A stretch of 12,937 bases of DNA from Pavlovales sp. CCMP2436. Its lineage: Eukaryota; Haptophyta; Pavlovophyceae; Pavlovales. The first letter of the stretch is position 1; every line of letters starts with the position of its first letter. The stretch lies in assembly GCA_026770615.1 (NCBI GenBank), contig MU631650.1, positions 24,625 through 37,561 on the forward strand, in the 5' to 3' direction. Below the pieces are notes generated by a model, which ran no database searches, was not told the DNA's origin, and worked only from the letters and a program-made list of their open reading frames with translations. A program made the position numbers and the translations under genes. Below, one piece after another: positions 1-6,474 of the stretch.

Positions 1-98
1 CCCCATACACACACCTCCCCTTCCCCAAACAAATTGATCAGCATTGTTATATTTGTATCTTATTAATATTCTATTTTTATTCTATTCTATTTTTGCAG

Positions 99-195
99 GT
101 CGCAGTTCGAGCACCCGCTGGAAACTGAGCACCGCGTGGCCCTATCAAACGCCAAATTTGGAGAGGGCTCCTACCTCGCTCTCGCCATGTCGCAG
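99..195 (+). CDS. Exon 1 of window, unrecognised protein segment
   Basis: The exon follows an acceptor ending TTTTTGCAG at 98 and ends CAG|gtgctt at 195. The frame that links to the next exon reads FEHPLETEHRVALSNAK, then FGEGSYLALAMSQ. An alternative acceptor CGCAG ending at 105 would start the exon in phase 0 with exactly 30 codons. GC content is far above the flanking DNA, which supports coding. I do not recognise a domain. It precedes the EF-hand exons, so it belongs N-terminal to them. A possible weak echo of its GGGCTCCTACCTCG stretch lies in the downstream intron near 309-323. Confidence 0.6.
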
Positions 196-440
196 GTGCT
201 TGCTTTTATACGTCTTCCTATTTCCTGTTATTATCTGCTTAAAGTCATAAATGAGAGGGCATCCTGCAGTTGGAGGACGTTAAAAGAACTATTACTTAAA
301 AAAGCAACGGGATCGTACCTCGAAATTGGAGTTTTTTTTTGTACTAATTTTTTTTTTCTAAAAAGAGTCAGCCAGTAGAAAGTAAATCAGGATGCCGCAT
401 TTTATTTTTGTTACTATAAAAAAAATTGGTAGTCAGTAGA

Positions 441-1345
441 TGGTGTTTGCAACTCGATTTTGGTTTGGTTTCTGCGTGATTTCGGTCTTTTTTGGATAAA
501 AACGCACGATTCAAACTGAAATAGAAATGGAAACCGAAATTCGCTTCGGTTTAGACCAAAAAGTGCCCTTTTGACCGTGCGATAGCGTTGCCGTTGGCTT
601 ATGAATTCATCGCTTTCGCGCGGCTTTCGCCGCTGAGTCCGGATCAGTTAATCCGGTCAGGAATTAGTACTCTTACACAAGATAATTATTATTTGTTGTC
701 GACAAAGAGAATTTCTGTCAGATTTTCTTGCATTTCGGTATGCGAAACGCAAGTTGGCTACGGGAAGATGGCCCGGGAGAGTCGCCAAGCCACGCGTGCC
801 CGCTTTCACGCGGCTCGGTGGGCGCGCGCGGCTCGACGGGCACGCAGCCACGCGCTGCCCAAGCGTGAGTGGGGGCTCGAGGGCAAGCGCTCACCTGTCC
901 GGAGTTGTTGCGCCGCAGCAGGCTAATGGGAACAAATATGATTAAAAATATATAATTTTATAATATGAACAAATCAAAGCCGCACTCGTGGCACGGTGAG
1001 TGCACGGCTGCGCATGGCCCACGCGGACGCAGGCACGGCTCGCAGGCGCGCGGCCGCACGCGAACGCGGGAGGGTGCGGCTCGGCCGGCGCTCGCGCCTG
1101 CACGCTTCCGCTCACGGCCACGCGCGGAAGCGGGCGGGCATGGCTCATCGGACGCGCTCGGGCGCGCACAGACCGATTCAAACGGTTCGCTCAGACGGTT
1201 CGTTCAAACGAACAAACGGCGCCAAAAATCCGAAACAGAAATCGTGCAATCCATCTTTTCATGCTGTTTCGGTTTGGGCTTTGGGTCTAGCCGATTTCCA
1301 TATTGCAATACCGAAGCCAAAACCGAAATCGATCTGCAAACACTG
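441..1345. mobile_element. Non-autonomous DNA transposon with hAT-like terminal inverted repeats
   Basis: The left end begins TGGTGTTTGCAACTCGATTT. The right end, read on the minus strand from 1345, begins CAGTGTTTGCAGATCGATTT. The two ends match at 23 of the first 28 positions. Both subterminal zones are rich in CCGAAA/TTTCGG words, a layout known from hAT elements, and CAGTG-type ends are typical of that superfamily. Candidate 8-bp flanks are GTCAGTAG (432-439) and TTTAGTAG (1346-1353), which match at 6 of 8 and would be a decayed target-site duplication. The ~0.9-kb body has no transposase-like frame: it holds two GC-rich blocks (about 760-930 and 985-1180) around an AT-rich middle (935-975). 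It is therefore a deletion derivative or MITE-like element. The superfamily call is an inference from the ends only. Confidence 0.6.
618..706 (+). repeat. Dispersed repeat family R1, plus-strand copy
   Basis: This block lies inside the transposon body and is similar in sequence to 9250-9340 read on the minus strand. Shared landmarks in the same order are GAGTCCGGATC (AG in the other copy partly changed), CTTACACAAGAT and TTTGTTGTCGACAAA (TTTGTTGTCAACAAA in the other copy). In both places an AT-rich stretch and then a GC-rich, CpG-rich block follow. The second copy is probably part of a related element. Confidence 0.6.
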
Positions 1346-1550
1346 TTTAGTAGGAAGTAAGCTTCTACCTTGCGCTTGCCATTTATCGTTTTTTTGTATA
1401 CAATCTATTATCATTGGGCGATGACGTGTATCTGCAATCCTTAATTGCCACCCAACTCTTTCACTTTATCGCTGCTCCAAAGGTGCCTTGCAACGACAGT
1501 ACCAAAACGACAATTATAAAAAAAATCGGATAATTATAATAACAACTCCG

Positions 1551-1576
1551 CAGGTGCCATACGACCCGACAACCAG
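1551..1576 (+). repeat. Echo of exon 2 start plus acceptor
   Basis: CAG|GTGCCATACGACCCG here repeats CAG|GTGCCCTACGACCCG at 1680-1697, 129 bp downstream. Over 23 positions after the AG, 18 match. It would encode VPYDPTT, against VPYDPST in exon 2, and is followed by CAG|gtttct, a usable donor. It could be a 23-nt micro-exon, but 23 nt would break the frame with the phase-0 neighbours, so a relic duplication is more likely. A still weaker GTGCC-like stretch lies at 1483-1502. Confidence 0.6.
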
Positions 1577-1682
1577 GTTTCTTTTTATTTATCTCCTTTC
1601 TTTTTTTCTAGGTGCCCCTGAATTTCCTTGTTTACGAACTACCATTTTTACTTAATTATTTGTAATTATTCATTGTTCGCAG

Positions 1683-1739
1683 GTGCCCTACGACCCGTCG
1701 ACCGACACGCTGCACAGGATGCCCACTTTGGCACTACAG
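1683..1739 (+). CDS. Exon 2, linker ahead of the EF-hands
   Basis: The exon has acceptor TTCGCAG, donor CAG|gtatgt (strong), 57 nt and 19 codons in phase 0 at both ends. It reads VPYDPSTDTLHRMPTLALQ. The phase matches the end of exon 1 and the start of the next exon. The segment leads straight into the first EF-hand helix. No domain is recognised in it alone. Confidence 0.7.
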
Positions 1740-2359
1740 GTATGTGACCTGGATTCTTTATGCACCAGATTTGTGTTATGTGTGTTATTTGGGTTCATAT
1801 ATTAGATGAAAGCCCAGCTTTTCTTGACCCCAAATAACACAATTGACCCCAAAAGCCGAATAGACGAGAACTCCTCCGGGTGCTTAGAGGGATATTCAGC
1901 GGTGGGGGCGGTATCCGTGGGCTCGAAAAATGTGCCCCTTGGCTCGCGTGTTTCTCAACGCTTGGGTCCGATGGGGACTATTCGAAAGCGATTATTCGAA
2001 AGCGGACGTTAATCTAGGAACTTTCACACCATGTGCAATTATCATACACAACTCATTTTCCTTCAGGCAGCCAGCCAAATGTAGTTACTTCTTTTTGTTC
2101 CAGTCAAGCAATTGTATGCAAAACCAGTCTGAACATTTGTTCGGCGTTTGTGCCAGTGAGATTCGTGCTGAATAAAACTAGTCACTGGTTATGCGGGACT
2201 CTCATCATGATCAACATCATATAAATTATCAAAATCATCATCATCATCATCAAGATCATCAAGATCATTAATGTTAATATTTTTAGTATTCTTATCCACT
2301 TTCTCATCCACTTTTATTTATTTTTATCTTGGTTATTTATTTGACTTATTTGTGAACAG
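1740..2359 (+). other. Intron 2, with dispersed repeat and ATC microsatellite
   Basis: The intron runs from gtatgt to TGTGAACAG. It holds the R2 repeat copy at 1887-2033 and an (ATC)n/AAGATC microsatellite around 2230-2270, followed by a T-rich tract up to the acceptor. No coding signal was seen. Confidence 0.6.
1887..2033 (+). repeat. Dispersed repeat family R2, plus-strand copy
   Basis: This copy is similar to the reverse complement of 9978-10105. Shared blocks in order are GATATTCAGCGGTG, GGTATCCG, GTGTTTCTCAACGCTTGGGT and GCGGACGTTA. The copies differ by small insertions, for example the doubled CGAAAGCG at 1982-2005. The GTGTTTCTCAAC word resembles the ends of some hAT elements, but no partner terminus was found, so the element class is open. 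Confidence 0.65.
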
Positions 2360-2442
2360 CGTCTGGTGGCTCAGTTCGCCGCGTACGACAGGAGGACCGT
2401 AGGCCTCGTCAGCTTCGACGACTTCGTCGCCACGCTGAGAAG
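2360..2442 (+). CDS. Exon 3, degenerate EF-hand
   Basis: The exon has acceptor GTGAACAG, donor AAG|gtttgt, 83 nt, phase 0 in and phase 2 out. It reads RLVAQFAAYDRRTVGL, then VSFDDFVATLR. This has the helix-loop-helix pattern of an EF-hand, with a loop D-R-R-T-V-G-L-V-S-F-D-D. Loop positions 1 (Asp), 6 (Gly), 8 (Val) and 12 (Asp) fit the family, but positions 3, 5 and 7 are Arg, Val and Leu, so calcium is unlikely to bind. Such a silent EF-hand usually pairs structurally with an active one, which is what the next two exons encode. Joining to 2758 restores an Arg codon (AG+G). Confidence 0.75.
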
Positions 2443-2757
2443 GTTTGTTGGTTAGTTAATTTTTTTGTTGTTGGGTGTTGCGAATAATCATATAATGTTA
2501 CTTCATGTAATACCAATAATAGCGATAGAAGTAGAAGAACTAGTAGTACTAGTAGTTATAATAGTAATAGTTACATTTTATATAATACTGATGATGTTTT
2601 TTGGTTGGTGGCTATGGTCAGATTTGACGCCTTTGTAGCCAAACTGCGCAGGTACACGCCATTCTTGCTGCTTTTTGTTTTTTGTTTGTTTGTTTTTCCC
2701 TTTGCTATCCTTATCCTGGCAACTACTTCAAATCAACCCCCCCCCTCCGTACTATAG
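2443..2757 (+). other. Intron 3, with echo of exon 3 end
   Basis: This 315-bp intron is AT-rich, with a CTAGTAGTA/ATAGTAATAG simple-sequence stretch at about 2535-2570. Its 3' end has a C/T-rich tract and the acceptor ACTATAG. It carries the duplicated exon end at 2623-2651. Confidence 0.65.
2623..2651 (+). repeat. Echo of exon 3 end plus donor
   Basis: A 29-nt direct copy of 2414-2442, ending CAG|gtacac, matches at 21 of 29 positions without gaps, and the bases just upstream (TCAG) also match. It would encode FDAFVAKLR where the exon encodes FDDFVATLR. The offset is 209 bp. It retains a plausible donor but no clear acceptor of its own, so it is most likely a decayed duplicate. Confidence 0.6.
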
Positions 2758-2842
2758 GCTGGGCCGGCGGGACGGAAAGGCGTTCGGGACAGATGCGATT
2801 GTCCAGATGTGGCAGATGGCAGATTTGGACCGCTCAGACAGC
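2758..2842 (+). CDS. Exon 4, first half of canonical EF-hand
   Basis: The exon has acceptor ACTATAG, phase 2 in and phase 0 out. The donor AGC|gtgcgc is atypical in its last exonic base. It reads LGRRDGKAFGTDAIVQM, then WQMADLDRSDS. The entering helix and loop positions 1-7 (D-L-D-R-S-D-S) of a calcium-binding EF-hand lie here. Positions 8-12 are on the next exon, so the intron cuts the loop between residues 7 and 8. Confidence 0.75.
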
Positions 2843-3271
2843 GTGCGCGCGTAATCTTTTTTATCTTTATGATTTCTCTGTTTATGTGTGGCGTGCTTTT
2901 TGTAAAAAAGAAAATGCGTTCATCAGATGTTACAGATGGCAGACCTGGACCACCCAGACAGCGTGTGTGCTTTTTATTGGTCTATTCGCGTCTTTTGGTT
3001 TGCATTCTATGCGTTCTCAAACATTTTGAATCGAACCTAAAAAGAAGAAGAAGTTCTTTTGCCACCTCGCCGCTAGGCTACGTGCTCTTCATTTCTTTCT
3101 TTCTTTTTCTTGCTATTCGCAGGAATATAATGTTAATTATTTATCTTTTGTGTGCTGGTTGAAATGGGTTTTTTTTGACCGAACATTTATTAATTCACAC
3201 ATTCATTCATTTTTTGTAGTTTTTAAGTTTGACCGGCTACACATGTACATGTGCAACACTTTGTGCCTCAG
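2843..3271 (+). other. Intron 4, with echo of exon 4 end
   Basis: This AT-rich intron ends in a pyrimidine-containing tract and TGCCTCAG. It contains the duplicated exon-4 end at 2924-2962. Apart from short chance frames there is no other coding signal. Confidence 0.65.
2924..2962 (+). repeat. Echo of exon 4 end plus donor (variant EF-hand half-loop)
   Basis: This 39-nt direct copy of 2804-2842 matches at 33 of 39 positions, including the unusual AGC|gtg donor context, at an offset of 120 bp. It would encode QMLQMADLDHPDS. Relative to the exon the loop has Pro in place of Ser at coordinating position 5. It is the best conserved of the echoes. It has no clearly phase-compatible acceptor, so a functional alternative exon is possible but not shown. 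Confidence 0.65.
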
Positions 3272-3530
3272 GTCGACTTCAACGAGTTCGTGCACATGCT
3301 ACACGGCCACGGCGTGAGAGCCAACGGCCAGGCCAGCGAGCAGGACAGCAGTCATCTCGAGCAGGGCGGTGGGCTAGGGAGGCTGGCTAGCATACAGGCC
3401 AACACACATGGCACCGGGGCGGCGGGCAGCCAGGTCAGCGGGCGGGCAGGCAGGCAGGCGGGCAGCCATGTCAGAAGGCCAGAGGTGCTGCGTCGGTGGA
3501 CGGTGGAGGGACAGTCCGGCGTCCAAAGTG
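3272..3530 (+). CDS. Exon 5, second half of canonical EF-hand and start of disordered linker
   Basis: After acceptor TGCCTCAG the exon reads VDFNEFVHMLHGHG. Joined to exon 4 this completes the loop D-L-D-R-S-D-S-V-D-F-N-E: Asp/Asp/Ser/Ser/Asp at 1, 3, 5, 7, 9, hydrophobic Val at 8 and the bidentate Glu at 12. This is a full calcium-binding EF-hand by family rules. The sequence then turns Gly/Ser/Gln-rich. The frame stays open to TAA at 3722, but after about 3540 it is Asn/Ile low-complexity from AT-rich DNA and is probably intron. The 3' end is uncertain: donors at 3434 and 3485 (phase 0) or 3531 (phase 1) are possible. The last can join in phase to 3816. Confidence 0.65.
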
Positions 3531-3760
3531 GTAGTGCTCATAACAATGCGCATATTGATACGGATAATAATCATGAGAATAACAGGAGGAATAAGTACAA
3601 CATTGATAATATTATTAATTATCACAACAACAATAATAACAACAATAAAAATATTTTACTAGTAATGATAAGGATACTAATAAGAATAATAAGAATAATA
3701 ATAAAAATATTAAAAATAAAATAATAATTATTATAATATGGGGAAGGCGTCGGGCGGCGC
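3531..3760 (+). repeat. AT-rich simple-sequence intron (AATAAT/ATAAC)
   Basis: Almost pure A/T trinucleotide-like repeats (ATA, AAT, AAC) follow the EF-hand exon. If the gene ended here, the AATAAA-like words near 3650 and 3715 could serve as polyadenylation signals with the stop at 3722-3724. If it continues, this is the body of an intron. Both readings are compatible with the sequence. Confidence 0.5.
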
Positions 3761-3815
3761 AGCAGAAACAACGAGGCCCGCGCCAGTCTCGGGGGTGGGG
3801 CAATGGGTGGGGCAG

Positions 3816-3937
3816 GGGGTGGAGCAATGGGAGGTGGAATCCGCTTCTCGCGCGAACGACTGGACCTGGCCACTGCGCCTCCCGGACTAACCCGACAGTC
3901 TCCCGGACTCGCTCAGGCTGAGTCCGGTAGCGACACG
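3816..3937 (+). CDS. Tentative exon 6, or start of a second gene at ATG 3803
   Basis: The frame is open from 3737 and contains two ATG codons (3803, 3827). It reads GGGIRFSRERLDLATAPPG, then LTRQSPGLAQAESGSDT, and ends ACG|gtgcga at 3937 in phase 0. The RFSRERLDLA part resembles RFARKTLDLA in the next exon at both protein and DNA level, so one block was copied from the other. Acceptor GGGGCAG at 3815 would be phase 1, compatible with a donor at 3531. Alternatively translation could start at 3803 as the N-terminus of a separate coiled-coil protein. Confidence 0.4.
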
Positions 3938-4334
3938 GTGCGAATGAATTTCCCGGATGAATGTTCCTCCCCTCCCGGACTCTACCGAAATCTCTCTATA
4001 TATATATATATATGGCCAGTGTGGGGTTCCGATATTTCAAATCTTAAAATCTTACGGACTCCATACTGTACATTTGTATATTTATGTAGATTTATACTCT
4101 CTCTATACGTTACTATTTTTTTATATTTCTTTTATTTTGTTTATATAAGACTGGTATGAGCTTTCAGCTGGATAATAACATAGTGGGATATTGCTGTGAA
4201 GTCAGGAGTTTACATCTATGTGTATAAAATGCTACTCCATATAGAGATTCTGCTGACCCCCCCCCCCTCCCCCTATCTGAAAAATCTTGCGCCCGTCTTC
4301 CGAACTCTCCCACACTGTCCAGTCCGGGCCGCAG
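3938..4334 (+). other. Intron 6, AT-rich with TA run and strong acceptor region
   Basis: The stretch starts gtgcga and passes through CCGGACTC-type words and a (TA)n run near 3996-4012. It ends with a branch-point-like TGCTGAC at 4251-4257, a long C/T tract and candidate acceptors GTCCAG (4322) and GCCGCAG (4334), both in phase 0 with the following frame. A stop codon at 4278 limits how far upstream the next exon can extend. Confidence 0.5.
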
Positions 4335-4379
4335 TCCGATGCTCCGAAGTCCGATGCTCCGAAGTCCGATGCTCCGAAA
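4335..4379 (+). repeat. 15-bp coding tandem repeat, 3 copies
   Basis: The unit TCCGATGCTCCGAAG occurs three times in a row, the third ending in A instead of G. It encodes (SDAPK)x3. The near-perfect identity indicates a recent expansion. Confidence 0.9.
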
Positions 4380-5393
4380 CGCTTTGCGCGAAAGACGCTG
4401 GACTTGGCCGCCCAGTCCGCCTCCCAGCCGCCGTCCCATTCCCGCCTGCCGCCCTCCTCTCCCCTCTCCTCGCACCCCCAGAGCCAGGGGGTGGGGGATG
4501 CGGCTGGGAATAAAAGTGGAAATGCCGCCACCTCCTCTCGCCCCTCCTCGCCCCCTCCTAGCCAGTGGTCCTACCCGGACTCTGTCTCGGACCACCCGGA
4601 CTCACCATCTGAGTCCGGGGAAGAGGGATACATTCAGCCCGGGGAGAAAGGGAATGAGTCCAAAGGGGAGGGAGACAGTGAACCCGGGGGAGTTGGGGGC
4701 AGTAAGCCAGGCGGTGGGGGGGAGCTAGACATTCAGCTTGGGGAAGAGGACGGCGGTGAAGCTGGGGGGGAGGGAGGGAGCGGGTCTAGGAGATCTGGGG
4801 AAGGCGATGGGTCAGGGCAGGCAGTCCAGTCCGGTATTGAGCTGGAGGCCGGAGGGGAGTCCGGTAGCCCGTCCGGGAGGGAGTCAGGGAGTCTCCAGGA
4901 GTCCGGGAGTGAGTCCGGCAGTCAGACAGGGCAACCAGCTCAGTCCGGACAGGGCCTTTGGGCCTACTCCGACTCTGAGGGCGATGAGGAAGAAGAGGGA
5001 GTGGGAGTGGGCGAGGGGGATGACGCGGGTGAGGGCGAGGGGGTGGGAAAGGGAGAGGGGAAGGGGGAGGCCAGGAGATCCGGGGAGTCAAGTGCGTCTA
5101 GGGAGGAAAGAGAGGGAAAGAGCGATGAGGAGGGGGAGAGAGGCACTGTTGCGCACCCTCAGCCTGCATATACCCCGCGCACATATATCCCGCCTGTGGA
5201 ATTCCAGATGCCTGACGCCCAGCAGTTTAAAAGCAGCGAGGCGGCAGCCGCCAGTTCAAAAGTCGATGTGCTGTCGCAGGCACCGCCTGAGCCGGACACC
5301 GCAGCTTCTCCCGGACTCATTTTGGACACCGCAGCTGCTTCCGGACTCGTAGCCACTGCGACAGGGCGGGCTAAGGACGAAGCGAGGCGGCAG
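4335..5393 (+). CDS. Exon 7, disordered Ser/Gly/Glu/Pro-rich region
   Basis: This large open exon has 353 codons. It begins with three copies of SDAPK from a perfect 15-bp tandem repeat, followed by RFARKTLDLAAQ. It then becomes Ser/Pro-rich, Gly/Glu/Ser-rich (repeated ESG, QSG and GEG words) and strongly acidic around 4970-5150. No globular domain is visible and it should be intrinsically disordered. Many ESG/QSG codons come from the GAGTCCGG/CAGTCCGG word. It ends CGGCAG|gtgcgt, a plausible donor, but the frame remains open through the next 87 nt. Reverse-strand frames here are shadows of the skewed composition. Confidence 0.6.
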
Positions 5394-5480
5394 GTGCGTT
5401 TCGAAAAAAAAAAAAAAAACGGGTTCAGGCCGGCTGCCATCGTCCCTAATCTGACTCTGCCACTGACCCTCTCTACGCAG
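5394..5480 (+). other. Possible 87-nt retained (exonic) intron
   Basis: It has GTGCGT at the left, a run of about 16 A, a pyrimidine tract and CTCTACGCAG at the right, so it has all the marks of a short intron. It is also exactly 29 codons with no stop in the coding frame. It may be spliced, retained, or simply coding. The encoded stretch (FEKKKKNGF and following) does not look like its Ala/Glu-rich surroundings, which favours an intron. Confidence 0.5.
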
Positions 5481-6227
5481 GCGGTGGTGAGCGTGGTGAG
5501 GGAGGTGGCGGCTGCAGCACTTACTTTTGCACTCGGCCGCGCAGAGGCGCACACTCTCGCAAACGACACTGCGAGAGCGCGCGCAAAAACACACGCGCAC
5601 ACGCGCACAGACGCAGGGAACAGTGACGACGGGGCGATGCACAGCGGCAGTGAGGCATGGCACTTGGGGGTCGCATCCGCAAGCAGGGTGTACGGAGAGC
5701 AGGACTCGCAGGCACAGGCGAACCTCCGCGCGAGGGACACGCAGGACCGGACCCAGGATCAGGATCAGGGCCAGGGCCGGACCCAGGACCAGCCACAGTC
5801 CCACGATGAGACAGAGACAGAGGCCCAGGCAGAGGTGGAAGCAGCGGCACAGGAGGTGGATGCTGAGGCTGTTGCTGCGCAGGCACAGACAGCGGCAGTA
5901 GCAGCGGCAACAGCGGAATCGGCAGCTACCTCAGCAGAGGTAGCTGCTGAGGCGCAGAGGAGAGACTGGCAGCAGCCCTCCGCCACCCTGCGCGAGGAGA
6001 GAGTGGCCGAGGCGCGCACACTCGCAAATGCCACTGCGAGAGAAAGTGCAAGGGCGCGCGCACACACAGAGGCGGAGGTGAAGAGTGGGGCAGAGGTGGA
6101 AGGGGCAGCGGAGAGAGGGGCAGTGGTGGAAGGGGCGGATGCCAGGGTGGAAGGAGAGAGAGTGGCAGAGGCGCAGGCTTCGCGCGTGGAGGAGCGGCGG
6201 AGGGTTGCGACTGCTTTTGACAAGCAG
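5481..6227 (+). CDS. Exon 8, Ala/Glu/Arg-rich helix-prone segment
   Basis: These 249 codons start AVVSVVREVAAAALTF and end RRRVATAFDKQ|gtgcgc. Composition is Ala, Glu, Arg, Gln and Thr, with a GQG/TQDQ-rich stretch at about 5740-5800. An internal duplication is visible: 5546-5605 (HTLANDTARARAKTHAH) and 6009-6068 (RTLANATARESARARAH) are similar in DNA and protein. It is likely helical or coiled-coil, leading into the charged helix of the next exon. No enzymatic motif is visible. Confidence 0.6.
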
Positions 6228-6474
6228 GTGCGCAACGGCCTACCCCCCCCCCCCCCGCTCGTGATGCCCGCTATGACATGCCCTGGTACATACCCCAGCC
6301 CTACCCCCCTCCCCCTCCTCTCCTCCCCTCCCCTTGAGCAGGTGGCGGAGGCCAAGGAGGCCCCGGTCATCATTACTACTAATGCTATGGTTATGATTTT
6401 TATGAGTTTCCTTATACTTTATTTTTTTCACCACCACCATCATCATCATACGCATACTCGTACTCACCATGCAG
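6228..6474 (+). other. Intron 8, with echo of the next exon start
   Basis: A C-run (about 6242-6256), C/T tracts and a CACCAC/CATCAT stretch precede the acceptor CCATGCAG. The coding frame changes across it (247 nt), so splicing is needed to join exons 8 and 9. At 6339-6359 CAG|GTGGCGGAGGCCAAGG copies the acceptor and start of exon 9. The first 114 nt (6228-6341) are in-frame and open, so an extra 24-nt exon 6342-6365 (VAEAKEAP) is possible. Confidence 0.55.

Larger units (their letters stand above)
196..1682 (+). other. Intron 1, hosting a DNA transposon
   Basis: This 1.49-kb intron runs from gtgctt to TTCGCAG. Most of it (441-1345) is a non-autonomous transposon with hAT-like ends, described separately. 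The rest is AT-rich with poly-A and poly-T runs. Near its 3' end, at 1551-1576, sits a degenerate copy of the start of the next exon including its acceptor. Open frames inside the intron are short and arise from the GC-rich core of the transposon. Confidence 0.55.

Noticed and set aside
965..1424. Several overlapping Ala/Arg-rich frames on both strands
   Set aside because: They lie in the CpG-rich body of the transposon. Multiple frames are open because of composition, and none shows a protein motif or transposase residues.
1483..1502. Third copy of the exon 2 start (GTGCCTTGCAACGAC)
   Set aside because: Only about 11 of 20 positions match, not distinguishable from chance by eye.
3540..3724. 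Asn/Ile-rich C-terminal tail of the EF-hand exon
   Set aside because: The codons come from AT-only simple sequence with an abrupt composition change. It looks like intron or 3' untranslated DNA, although a stop at 3722 cannot be fully excluded.
4786..5146. Minus-strand Pro/Ser-rich frames opposite exon 7
   Set aside because: They are shadows of Gly/Glu/Ser codon repeats on the + strand.
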